A stretch of 33,899 nucleotides of DNA from Lentisphaeria bacterium (GTDB lineage: Bacteria; Verrucomicrobiota; Lentisphaeria; Victivallales; UBA1829): positions 1 to 33,899 of the forward strand of contig JAFSZN010000089.1 of the NCBI GenBank assembly GCA_017455665.1, read 5' to 3'. The notes under the pieces were generated by a model that was not told the DNA's origin, did not search any database, and saw only the letters and a list, made by a program, of their open reading frames with translations. Shown one piece after another: positions 1-6,464 of this stretch. The position numbers were made by a program, and so were the translations under genes. How positions within the stretch are numbered: the first letter of the stretch is position 1; each line of letters opens with the position of its first letter.

Positions 1-1
1 C

Positions 2-187
2 CTCATCGCCATCGCCCAGCTCGCGGGCCGGCTCTTCGACCGGTTCGCCGTGGACGGCACGCTTCAGGCGGCTCCGGCGGGATTCCGGATCCTGCTGGGC
101 GTCTATCTGCTGATCGCGGTCCCGGCGGCGATCGCCGCGTGTTTCCTGCGCGATTCCAAAGGCCGGAACATCAGCGCCGAGATTTGA
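2..187 (+). CDS. C-terminal end of a multi-pass membrane protein, possibly an MFS-type transporter (partial)
   Basis: An open frame runs from the window edge to a TGA at 185-187 and gives about 61 residues. It ends with one clear hydrophobic segment (FRILLGVYLLIAVPAAIAA) followed by a short charged tail (FLRDSKGRNISAEI). A last transmembrane helix with a basic cytoplasmic tail is the usual end of a transporter such as an MFS protein, but no family motif is left in this fragment. The N-terminal part lies outside the window. The membrane location is well supported; the transporter class is a guess. Confidence 0.5.
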   Translation, partial: LIAIAQLAGRLFDRFAVDGTLQAAPAGFRILLGVYLLIAVPAAIAACFLRDSKGRNISAEI

Positions 188-248
188 ATGCAACATCCCT
201 TGCATCTTTTTCCCGATTGAGTTTTTTTCTTTTTCTTTTGCTGTTTGC

Positions 249-277
249 TTGACATTTTCAATACAATGCATTATATT
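249..277 (+). promoter_or_regulatory. Promoter of the dinJ-yafQ operon
   Basis: A TTGACA (249-254) and a TATATT (272-277) are separated by exactly 17 bp, 33 bp before the antitoxin start codon. This is one of the clearest sigma-70-type promoters in the window. The -10 is overlapped by a palindrome, which suggests autoregulation. Confidence 0.8.
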
Positions 278-282
278 GTATT
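260..282. promoter_or_regulatory. Palindromic operator over the -10 of the toxin-antitoxin operon
   Basis: A perfect inverted repeat, AATACAAT (260-267) and ATTGTATT (275-282), with a 7-bp spacer, covers the -10 hexamer at 272-277. RelB/DinJ-type antitoxins bind such palindromes through their ribbon-helix-helix dimer and repress their own operon. The position and symmetry are seen directly; the binding is inferred. Confidence 0.65.
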
Positions 283-309
283 CAAAACATATAACATTTG
301 GAGGAAGAT

Positions 310-585
310 ATGAGTACATCCAATCTCTGTGTTCGGGTCGACTCCGAATTGAAAAATGCAGTCGAAAGCTGTCTGGCGGATATGGGGCTGAACCTGTCCA
401 CCGCCATCACGATTTACCTCAAACGGATTGCCAGGGATCATGAGATTCCCTTCAAAATCACGGCTGAACCGCGCGTCAATCAGGAAACAATAGATGCCAT
501 CGCGGAGGGACACCGTCTCGCAAATGATCCCAATGCGCCCGTTTACCATGACATCAAAAGCCTGTTCGAGGCTCTTGATTCATGA
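310..585 (+). CDS. dinJ: RelB/DinJ-family antitoxin
   Basis: This 91-residue protein begins MSTSNLCVRVDSELK, a ribbon-helix-helix strand of the RelB/DinJ type. The helical section GLNLSTAITIYLKRIARDHEIPF is the typical DinJ core (residues about 26-48). It should bind and neutralise the toxin encoded directly downstream and repress the operon as a DNA-binding dimer. ATG 310 is chosen because GGAGG at 300-304 sits 5 bp before it; a TTG at 298 overlaps this Shine-Dalgarno sequence and is less likely. The stop overlaps the toxin start by 4 bp (ATGA). The family is clear; the function is inferred from it. Confidence 0.88.
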   Translation: MSTSNLCVRVDSELKNAVESCLADMGLNLSTAITIYLKRIARDHEIPFKITAEPRVNQETIDAIAEGHRLANDPNAPVYHDIKSLFEALDS

Positions 586-857
586 AATACGGAATTACAT
601 TTACCGCCCGGTTCAGGCGGGACTATAAGCGGATTAAGAAACGTAAATTCAATATCGCCGAGCTTCAGGCCGTGGTCACGATGCTTGCCGAGGGCAAAAC
701 ACTTCCGGAAAAATACCGTGATCATGTGCTGATCGGAGCTTATCACAATGCCAGGGAATGCCATATCAGACCGGACTGGTTGCTGATTTACTCCATTTCG
801 GACGAGAAGCTCATTCTTGAGTTGATGCGTACCGGATCGCACAGCGATTTGTTCTGA
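582..857 (+). CDS. yafQ: YafQ-family type II toxin (ribosome-dependent mRNA interferase)
   Basis: The 91-residue product is a RelE/ParE-fold toxin closest to YafQ. The C-terminal half has the YafQ signature: YRDHVLIG, ARECHIRPDWLLIY and RTGSHSDLF. H48, H61, D65 and H87 line up with the E. coli YafQ catalytic set (H50, H63, D67, H87), so the toxin looks intact. YafQ cuts mRNA in the ribosomal A site. The gene starts inside the last codons of the antitoxin gene (ATGA overlap), the usual translational coupling of such pairs. No intrinsic terminator was seen after it. Confidence 0.9.
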   Translation: MKYGITFTARFRRDYKRIKKRKFNIAELQAVVTMLAEGKTLPEKYRDHVLIGAYHNARECHIRPDWLLIYSISDEKLILELMRTGSHSDLF

Positions 858-921
858 TACCGGGCATATAGCCATCCTTAACACAGCGTTTTACCGTACA
901 GGCAGATAAAGGAACTCTCTC

Positions 922-1374
922 ATGAGTAAACTGACTGACAGAATCGAAAAACTGGAACGTGACTGTTTTACGTTGCGTGAGGCGTTAAAGGCGCTGATTC
1001 TGAACGACCGCCACTGCATGCACGAGGTCGGGGCGAAGTGCGTAACCGGAGAATTCGGGGATGGAGAGCAGAACGATGTTGAGCTTGGCATATGGTTCTA
1101 CAAAAAAGGCGCGATGCTGGGGGATATCGACTGTCAGTGGGATTATGCCATGATGCTGTACAGCGGAGAACACATGCCGCGGGACAAACGCAAGGCGCTT
1201 TTCTGGTTCAAAAAAGCGATGGAAAACCCGTCGGCGGCAAGCGAATATGAACTGGACAGGAAAAAAGACGCCCGCGAGATGTATGAGATCGTCATGGCAG
1301 AACTCGCCGGGAAAAAGAAAGCCGGAAAGAAGAAACAACAACCCCGGGATCTGAAATCGAAAAAATCTTCATGA
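922..1374 (+). CDS. Small Sel1-like-repeat protein with a lysine-rich tail
   Basis: The 150-residue protein has no signal peptide, so it is probably cytoplasmic. After a short N-terminal coiled segment (SKLTDRIEKLERD), two Sel1-type helical repeats can be seen: ELGIWFYKKGAMLGDIDCQW and DYAMMLYSGEHMPRDKRKAL followed by FWFKKAMEN. The last 25 residues are nearly all Lys, Gly, Gln, Arg and Ser. Sel1 repeats act as protein-protein scaffolds; the partner cannot be told from the sequence. The start at 922 is supported by AAGGA at 909-913. It lies between the toxin-antitoxin pair and an unrelated membrane gene, so its context is uninformative. Confidence 0.75.
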   Translation: MSKLTDRIEKLERDCFTLREALKALILNDRHCMHEVGAKCVTGEFGDGEQNDVELGIWFYKKGAMLGDIDCQWDYAMMLYSGEHMPRDKRKALFWFKKAMENPSAASEYELDRKKDAREMYEIVMAELAGKKKAGKKKQQPRDLKSKKSS

Positions 1375-1417
1375 GTTCAAACAGGACGGATTCGGTCGTT
1401 TATCGGCTGAGTTTCAC

Positions 1418-1446
1418 TTGATTTTTTCGGGATTCCGTGCTATGTT
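1418..1446 (+). promoter_or_regulatory. Promoter upstream of the Mpv17-like gene
   Basis: TTGATT (1418-1423) and TATGTT (1441-1446) are spaced 17 bp apart, about 50 bp before the ATG at 1497. Confidence 0.5.
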
Positions 1447-1496
1447 ATAAGTTATAGTTTTTATCTCCCCAACCCCCACAAAAGGAAACAATTACC

Positions 1497-2237
1497 ATGA
1501 AATTCAAAATCGGCGACATCATCGCGGTCATCTACTTCGCAGCGTTCGTCTGCCTCGTCTTCTTCTTCCCGTGGGATTACGGCACGGACGTGAAGATCGA
1601 CCTCAACGCCCTGACCGGATCCGCGAAGCACGGCCTCTACTGGGCCGGATTCTCCACGGACGGCATCAGGAACTTCGGCCGCGTCGTCGGGCATTACCCC
1701 TACATCTCCGGCTTCCTGAAGGTCGGCCTGCTCGCCACGTTCGGCGAAATGATCAAGGTGCGCGGCAAGACCGGCAGCTGGAAGACCCCCGACCTGCTCC
1801 TGAAGTTCCTCGTCTGGGGCGTGTACGGCATGCTCTTCACCATCGCGTTCGCGCTCTTCGGAAAGGGCGTCCACGCCGTCATGGGCACCCCGGTCTGGCC
1901 GCTCACGTTCGAAAACGACACCGCGCAGCGCATCTGGCAGGGCTTCTCCACCTCCCTGTGGGCCAACCTCATCTTCTGCTTCCCGATGATGCTCAGCCAC
2001 GATTACTGGAACACCTGCATCACGAAGAAGCGCTTCCTCGGCGGCGCGGAGTTCCTCGAAGGCATCGACAAGCACCTCTGGGGCTCCTATCTGCTGAAGA
2101 CCATCGTCGTCTTCTGGATCCCGGCGCACACGATCACGTTCTCGCTCCCGGCGAACTACCAGGTCCTCATGAGCGCGTTCCTCAGCCTCGCCCTCGGATT
2201 CATCCTCACCATCAAGCCAAAAAAGAAAGCCGCCTGA
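1497..2237 (+). CDS. Mpv17/PMP22-like multi-pass membrane protein
   Basis: The 246-residue protein starts with a hydrophobic helix (residues about 6-26) and has three or four further hydrophobic stretches. Its C-terminus (LWGSYLLKTIVVFWIPAHTI, then TFSLPANYQVLMSAF and LSLALGFILTIK) matches the Mpv17/PMP22 family pattern of W...WP..q.inF..VP..yRvl....l.WN..LS in spacing and key Trp/Pro/Phe positions. FGEMIKVRG near residue 80 and SHDYWN near residue 167 resemble other family landmarks. Mpv17 proteins are best known from mitochondrial and peroxisomal membranes; bacterial members are little studied. AAAGGAAA at 1481-1488 supports the start. A small lipoprotein gene follows 60 bp later, probably in the same transcript. 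The membrane call is firm; the family is tentative. Confidence 0.6.
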   Translation: MKFKIGDIIAVIYFAAFVCLVFFFPWDYGTDVKIDLNALTGSAKHGLYWAGFSTDGIRNFGRVVGHYPYISGFLKVGLLATFGEMIKVRGKTGSWKTPDLLLKFLVWGVYGMLFTIAFALFGKGVHAVMGTPVWPLTFENDTAQRIWQGFSTSLWANLIFCFPMMLSHDYWNTCITKKRFLGGAEFLEGIDKHLWGSYLLKTIVVFWIPAHTITFSLPANYQVLMSAFLSLALGFILTIKPKKKAA

Positions 2238-2297
2238 CCGCGTTTTACGATCCGGCTTTCTCCTCATACCAAACAACAAACCGAAAGGCATATCATC

Positions 2298-2513
2298 ATG
2301 AAAAAACTGCTCTTCACGCTCTCCGTCGCCGCGGCCGCGTTCTGCGCCCTGACCTTCACCTCCTGCAAGAAGAACGAAACTGCCGGCGAAAAGCTCGACA
2401 AGGCGATCGACAAGACCGAATCCGGCGTCAACAAGTTCACCAAGAAGGCCGAAGACGCCGCCCAGGATACCAACGACGCCGTCAACAAGGCCATCGACGA
2501 CCTCCAGAAGTAA
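2298..2513 (+). CDS. Small lipoprotein with an amphipathic helical tail
   Basis: This 71-residue protein starts with a lipoprotein signal peptide (MKKLLFTLSVAAAAFCALTF) ending in TSC, with Cys 23 as the likely lipidated residue. Cleavage would leave a mature chain of about 49 residues. It is almost entirely a charged, alanine-rich helix (EKLDKAIDKTESGVNKFTKK and AEDAAQDTNDAVNKAIDDL), similar in style to entericidin- or CsbD-like stress proteins, though no family can be assigned. It probably sits in the outer or inner membrane facing the periplasm. It follows the Mpv17-like gene on the same strand and is ended by a strong terminator at 2551-2585. Confidence 0.75.
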   Translation: MKKLLFTLSVAAAAFCALTFTSCKKNETAGEKLDKAIDKTESGVNKFTKKAEDAAQDTNDAVNKAIDDLQK

Positions 2514-2550
2514 GAGGCTCCCGCCTCGCTTCCGGATCATCCGATTCTCT

Positions 2551-2585
2551 CCCCGGTCCCGCCAGCGCGGAGCCGGGGATTTTTT
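2551..2585 (+). terminator. Intrinsic terminator after the lipoprotein gene
   Basis: A 12-bp stem with one mismatch (2551-2562 with 2567-2578, arms starting CCCCGG and ending CCGGGG), a 4-nt loop and six T residues at 2580-2585. Confidence 0.85.
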
Positions 2586-2609
2586 GCGCCCCCGGACACG
2601 AGGCTTCCG

Positions 2610-2690
2610 GGGACCTCATCCTTACCAAGGTCAGGGACCTCATCCTTACCAAGGTCGGATGCGCGTTCCGGGGACCTCATCCTTACCAAG
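2610..2690. repeat. Three direct copies of a 20-bp sequence
   Basis: The sequence GGGACCTCATCCTTACCAAG occurs without mismatch at 2610-2629, 2634-2653 and 2671-2690. Copies 1 and 3 share a longer match, both preceded by TTCCG. Start-to-start spacing is 24 and 37 bp. The block lies between two terminators facing each other and is not coding. The unequal, very short spacers and only three copies do not fit a CRISPR array. Confidence 0.85.
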
Positions 2691-2693
2691 CAT

Positions 2694-2730
2694 AAAAAAA
2701 GCCGGACCGAGGGAAAACCATCAATCCGGC
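2694..2730 (-). terminator. Intrinsic terminator of the plsY-gpsA fusion gene
   Basis: Read leftward, GCCGGA (2730-2725) pairs with TCCGGC (2706-2701), followed by seven T residues (2700-2694). It lies 46 bp after the stop codon at 2776. Confidence 0.7.
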
Positions 2731-2775
2731 AAAAAGGGAAACTGACTCAGGAAAATAGAACGGAGGAAAAACCCG

Positions 2776-4530
2776 TCACTCCTCCTCGTTTTTCGCCTTG
2801 CGGGTCATGAGCTCGTGGACGACTTCGCGCGCATCGCGTCCGTCGTGGAGCGCAGCGTAGATGCCGTGGATCAGCGGCGTGTCGACGTTCCAGCGTTCGG
2901 AGAGCGCGTAGGCGGCCTCGCAGGTCTTCACGCCCTCGGCGACGACCATGTTCATGGACTTGATGATCTCGTCGAGCTTGCGGCCCTTGCCGAGCTCCTC
3001 GCCGACGAACCGGTTGCGGCTGTGCTTGCTGGTGCAGGTCACGATCAGGTCGCCGACGCCGCTCAGCCCGCTGAACGTCTCCTTCTTGCCGCCGAGGACC
3101 TTGCCCAGGCGGGACATCTCGGCGATGGCGCGCGTCATCATCGCGGCCTTCGAATTGTCGCCCATGCCGCAGCCGTCCACGATGCCGGCGGCGATGGCGT
3201 AGATGTTCTTCAGCGCGCCGCCCAGCTCCACGCCGACCACGTCGTACGACGTGTACACGCGGAAATACTCGTTCATGAAGATGCGCTGCACGTATTCCGC
3301 GATGTCGCGGTCCTCGCACGCGGTCACGACCAGCGTCGGGATCCGGCGCGCGACCTCCTCGGCGTGGCTCGGCCCGGAGAGCGCCACGTAGTGCGTCGGG
3401 CCGAGTTCCTGCCGGCAGAGTTCGCTCATGGTCAGCAGCGAGCTGAGCTCGATGCCCTTCACGATGTCCACGACGATCTGCGTGTCCGGGTTCAGGTGCG
3501 GCTTGTACTGCTGAAGCACGCCCCGGAGATACTGCGACGGCGTCGCGAGCACGACCAGCCGCGCGTCCTTCACGGCGGATTCCATGTCGGCGGTGTATTC
3601 CAGGTCGGCGGGGATCGGCACGCCCGGCAGGAATTTCTTATTTTCGTGGTCGCGGTTCACGGCGTCGATGTTCTCCCGGAACGCGCCCCACACTTTCACA
3701 TTGTGTCCGTTGGCGTGGAGCGTGAGCGCGAGCGCGGTGCCCCAGGCGCCGTCGCCCAGCACCGCCGCGTTGATCGCGGAATTGTCCTGAAGCGCGGCGA
3801 TCGAGAGCGGCGCGGCCTTCTTCTTGCGCTCGAACCTGTTCTCCGTGCCCTCGCGCAGACGCCTGATGTTGGACGCGTGCTTCGTCACGGACAGCGCGGC
3901 GAGCAGGAAGAAGAGGATCATCTCCGGCGGATTCGCGTTCGACAGCCCGGCGATCTTGTAGACCACGCAGAACACAGCGATCGACACGGCCGCCGCGATG
4001 CTCGCCAGCGACACGTAGCGCGAGGCGAAGAACACGATCACCCACACCGCTCCGGCGGACAGCAGCGACAGCGGATTCAGCGCCAGGATCGCGCCCGCCG
4101 CCGTCGAAACGCCCTTCCCGCCCTTGAAGTTCAGGTACACAGGCCAGATGTGTCCGCAGACCGCCGCGAACGCCGCCACGCAGGCGAGCAGTCCGCCCGG
4201 ATCCGGCAGGCACGATTCCACCTTCAGCCATTCCGGCAGGTGCTCCACCACGAACTGCGAGGATTCGCGGTCGGAGAGCATGGAGGCGGCGATCACGGGG
4301 AGCGCGCCCTTCAGGAAATCGAGGAAGAAGCACAGGCGGCCCCAGCCCTTGCCGAGCACGCGCGTCACGTTCGTGGCGCCGATGTTGCCGCTGCCGTGCT
4401 TGCGGATGTCGATGCCTTTATGCAGTTTGCCGATCAGGAATCCGAACGGGATGGCTCCGACGAGGTAGGAGCCGAGCGCGATCACGGTGATGGAGACACC
4501 GATGCCGACTGGAGTATTGGGAATCGTCAT
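2776..4530 (-). CDS. PlsY-GpsA fusion: glycerol-3-phosphate acyltransferase joined to glycerol-3-phosphate dehydrogenase
   Basis: One 584-residue frame holds two complete enzymes of phospholipid synthesis. Residues about 8-230 are PlsY: membrane helices plus GSGNIGATNV (47-56), FKGGKG (135-140) and a TKHASNIRRL-type motif (216-225). Residues about 252-580 are GpsA: NAD(P)-binding GDGAWGTA (259-266), LSGPSHAEEVA (384-394), catalytic-Lys segment GGALKNIYAIAAG with K441, and GLSGVGDLIVTC (488-499). A basic linker (about 231-251) joins them. GpsA makes glycerol-3-phosphate from dihydroxyacetone phosphate; PlsY acylates it with acyl-phosphate. The dehydrogenase would be held at the inner face of the membrane. 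ATG 4530 is chosen because an upstream in-frame ATG at 4578 lies at the predicted transcription start, too close for a ribosome site. No frameshift is seen between the halves. Confidence 0.93.
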   Translation of the reverse strand: MTIPNTPVGIGVSITVIALGSYLVGAIPFGFLIGKLHKGIDIRKHGSGNIGATNVTRVLGKGWGRLCFFLDFLKGALPVIAASMLSDRESSQFVVEHLPEWLKVESCLPDPGGLLACVAAFAAVCGHIWPVYLNFKGGKGVSTAAGAILALNPLSLLSAGAVWVIVFFASRYVSLASIAAAVSIAVFCVVYKIAGLSNANPPEMILFFLLAALSVTKHASNIRRLREGTENRFERKKKAAPLSIAALQDNSAINAAVLGDGAWGTALALTLHANGHNVKVWGAFRENIDAVNRDHENKKFLPGVPIPADLEYTADMESAVKDARLVVLATPSQYLRGVLQQYKPHLNPDTQIVVDIVKGIELSSLLTMSELCRQELGPTHYVALSGPSHAEEVARRIPTLVVTACEDRDIAEYVQRIFMNEYFRVYTSYDVVGVELGGALKNIYAIAAGIVDGCGMGDNSKAAMMTRAIAEMSRLGKVLGGKKETFSGLSGVGDLIVTCTSKHSRNRFVGEELGKGRKLDEIIKSMNMVVAEGVKTCEAAYALSERWNVDTPLIHGIYAALHDGRDAREVVHELMTRKAKNEEE

Positions 4531-4538
4531 AAGAATCT

Positions 4539-4566
4539 TTGCTTTTTCCGCGGTATGTGTTATATT
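4539..4566 (+). promoter_or_regulatory. Promoter of the M24 peptidase gene
   Basis: TTGCTT (4539-4544) and TATATT (4561-4566) are spaced 16 bp apart in the divergent region between plsY-gpsA and the peptidase gene. Confidence 0.5.
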
Positions 4567-4580
4567 AAATCGTATCATTC

Positions 4581-4609
4581 AATTTAACTTCATTTCCATC
4601 CTTTTTCAA
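4581..4609 (-). promoter_or_regulatory. Promoter of the plsY-gpsA fusion gene
   Basis: Read leftward, TTGAAA (4609-4604) and TAAATT (4586-4581) are spaced 17 bp apart. The predicted transcript starts near 4574, which puts the upstream ATG at 4578 outside it and favours the start at 4530. Confidence 0.5.
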
Positions 4610-4628
4610 GCGAGGAGGTCCTTTTTCC

Positions 4629-5759
4629 ATGGAAAAAAATCTTCAGGCGCGCCTGATCGCCGCCACCACCGCCGAATCCGCCGACCTGGTCTACGGGTCC
4701 GGGTTCTTCGCCCCCGATGAGTTCATCTACGCAGAGATCGGCGCGAAACGCTATGTCTTCGTCTCCGTGCTGGAGATCGCGCGCGCCCGCCGCGAAGTCC
4801 GCCCCGGCATCGAGGTGGTCGACTTCGCCGACGTCCTGAAACAGGCCCCGCAGGACTGCAAGCGCTGCCTCGTCGCCGCCATCAGCAAAGTCTACGGCGT
4901 GACACGCTGGCAGGTGCCCGAACGCTTCCCGCTCATCTTCGCCGAAAAGCTCCGCGCCGCCGGAGTCGAGGTCGTCATGGCGGACGGCCCCTTCTTCCCC
5001 GAACGCGCCATGAAGCGTCCCGACGAGATCGAAAAGCTCCGCGCCGCCGAGGCCGCCACGCAGGAGGCCCAGCTCCAGGTGCGCGACTTCATCGCCGAAT
5101 CCACGGTCAACTCCCAGGGCTTCCTCGAATGGCACGGCAAGGTCCTGACCTGCGAATTCATCCGCGCCGAGGTCGAGGCCGAGTTCAAGCGCAAATCCTA
5201 TTCCGCCGTCGGCACCATCATCTCCTGCGGCCCCGATTCCGCCCTGCCCCACTGCATCGGCAGCGGCCCAATCAAGGCGGGCGCGCCCGTCGTCTCCGAC
5301 ATCTTCCCGCGCAGCGACATCAACGGCTACTGGGGCGACATGACCCGCACATTCGTGAAGGGCAAGGCCAGCAAGCGCCTCTTCGAGATGTACAAGGCGG
5401 TCCGCTACGTGAACGAGGCGGTCGAGGCGCAGCTGAAGCCCGGCGTCCCGTGCAGCCTCATGCAGGATTTCTGCATCAAGTCGCTCGCCGAAGCCGGGTT
5501 CAAGACCGGCGTCGACGACGAGGGATTCCCCTGCGGCTACTTCCACGGCCTCGGACACAGCGTCGGGCTCGAGATCCACGAACAGCCCCGGTTCTCCGCG
5601 CGCAATTTCGAGCTGCTCCAGCCCGGCAATGTCATCACCGTCGAACCCGGCCTGTACTACCACGACATCGGCGGCGTCCGCATCGAGGACCTCGTGCTCA
5701 TCACCGAGACCGGCATCGAAAACTTCTGCACCATGCCGAAGGACATCGAAGTGCCGTAA
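4629..5759 (+). CDS. M24-family metallopeptidase (Xaa-Pro aminopeptidase/dipeptidase type)
   Basis: The 376-residue protein has the two-domain 'pita-bread' layout: an N-terminal creatinase-like domain (about 1-125) and a catalytic domain (about 130-370). All five metal ligands can be placed: D224 (VVSDIFPR), D237 (GDMTRTF), H310 (FHGLGHSVG), E339 (TVEPGLY) and E353 (GGVRIEDL). It should remove N-terminal residues before proline, or cut X-Pro dipeptides, in the cytoplasm; no signal peptide is seen. Aminopeptidase P and prolidase cannot be told apart here. GGAGG at 4614-4618 supports ATG 4629. It is divergent from plsY-gpsA with about 100 bp between them. Confidence 0.9.
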   Translation: MEKNLQARLIAATTAESADLVYGSGFFAPDEFIYAEIGAKRYVFVSVLEIARARREVRPGIEVVDFADVLKQAPQDCKRCLVAAISKVYGVTRWQVPERFPLIFAEKLRAAGVEVVMADGPFFPERAMKRPDEIEKLRAAEAATQEAQLQVRDFIAESTVNSQGFLEWHGKVLTCEFIRAEVEAEFKRKSYSAVGTIISCGPDSALPHCIGSGPIKAGAPVVSDIFPRSDINGYWGDMTRTFVKGKASKRLFEMYKAVRYVNEAVEAQLKPGVPCSLMQDFCIKSLAEAGFKTGVDDEGFPCGYFHGLGHSVGLEIHEQPRFSARNFELLQPGNVITVEPGLYYHDIGGVRIEDLVLITETGIENFCTMPKDIEVP

Positions 5760-5791
5760 CACTGCAGGCAGTGCCGATCCGCAGGACGGAA

Positions 5792-6202
5792 ATGGAAAAT
5801 ATACAGGAAGCTTTTCTGGGGAGCTTATTCTGGGACTGCATCACGATCGGGATCTTTTTTTTCATCGACAGACAGCAGCGCAAAGAGGTTCACCGGTATC
5901 TGCCGCCGTTTTTGATTCTGTGCTTGCTGCATGCGGCGCTGATGATCCTGATGAGCTGTTTCCCGTATTTTCCCCGCAAGGAGATAACAGACACCGTATT
6001 CAGCATTCTGAACTATGTCGCGATATACGCCCCTCCCACTTTCCTGCTGTTTTTTCAAGTCTACACGTTTATGCTGATAAAAAACAACCGCATGAATCTG
6101 TTTTTGTGTGTCATCGTCTTTGTTTTCGACATAAACGCTTTCATTCTATGCGTTTACGCGATCTTTATTCACGACTTTGTGTTTTTGGGCAAGGGCCCAT
6201 AA
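5792..6202 (+). CDS. Small four-helix membrane protein of unknown function
   Basis: A 136-residue protein from ATG 5792 (AGGA at 5783-5786) to TAA 6200-6202. Four hydrophobic segments are visible: about 10-25 (FWDCITIGIFFFI), 37-57 (LPPFLILCLLHAALMILM), 75-97 (NYVAIYAPPTFLLFFQVYTF) and 103-130 (NLFLCVIVFVFDINAFILCV). No known family is recognised. Base composition is clearly richer in A+T than in the neighbouring peptidase gene, as in the Fic region that follows, so it may be acquired DNA. It starts 32 bp after the peptidase stop codon and could be read through from that gene. The reading frame looks real but is not confirmed. Confidence 0.55.
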   Translation: MENIQEAFLGSLFWDCITIGIFFFIDRQQRKEVHRYLPPFLILCLLHAALMILMSCFPYFPRKEITDTVFSILNYVAIYAPPTFLLFFQVYTFMLIKNNRMNLFLCVIVFVFDINAFILCVYAIFIHDFVFLGKGP

Positions 6203-6217
6203 CCGTTCGAGGTCAGC

Positions 6218-6285
6218 TCACGCCTGGTAGTAACACGCCACGGTGACGTTGTCGTAGCCGCCGCGTTTCAGGGCGATGGCGATCA
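6218..6285 (-). pseudogene. Detached 3' remnant of a PP2C phosphatase gene
   Basis: Read leftward, this stretch encodes IAIALKRGGYDNVTVACYYQ-A and a TGA stop, the same last residues as the intact phosphatase gene that ends at 7412. Compared with 7412-7479 it differs at three bases only: two silent third-position changes and TGA against TAA as stop. The longest identical run is 43 bp (6243-6285). No upstream part of the gene is attached. The remnant marks one edge of an apparent 1.2-kb insertion that holds the Fic gene. Confidence 0.8.
6219..6285. repeat. Left copy of a 67-bp direct repeat flanking the Fic cassette
   Basis: It matches 7413-7479 at 64 of 67 positions in the same orientation, with an offset of 1194 bp. 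The two copies bracket the Fic gene like the attachment-site duplications of elements that enter the 3' end of a gene. Confidence 0.85.
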
Positions 6286-6308
6286 CAACAGAATTCGCAT
6301 CAGAAGAT

Positions 6309-6352
6309 ATTGCGTCAAAATGACGCAATCGGTTAGTGAGACTAACCGATTG
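6309..6352. repeat. Two overlapping perfect hairpins at the left edge of the Fic cassette
   Basis: ATTGCGTCA (6309-6317) pairs with TGACGCAAT (6321-6329) across a 3-nt loop. CAATCGGTTAGT (6326-6337) pairs with ACTAACCGATTG (6341-6352) across another 3-nt loop. The hairpins share the CAAT at 6326-6329, so they cannot both be complete at once. No T-tract follows on either strand, so neither is a standard terminator. They may be an element-end structure or protein-binding site. Confidence 0.8.
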
Positions 6353-6464
6353 GATTCCAACCTGTTCTTTTTGAACGGGCGGGCTTTTCTGCTTTAAGGG
6401 AGCGCAAAGACTTATGAATCACAAAAAACGATCAGCAAAGCACAAAAAAAGCAATGTAATCCCG

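Noticed and set aside
2610..2690. CRISPR-like array
   Set aside because: Only three repeats, spacers of 4 and 17 bp, and no cas genes.
6309..6352. Integron attC site or intrinsic terminator
   Set aside because: The core sites do not match GTTRRRY/RYYYAAC, no integrase is present, and no T-tract follows on either strand.
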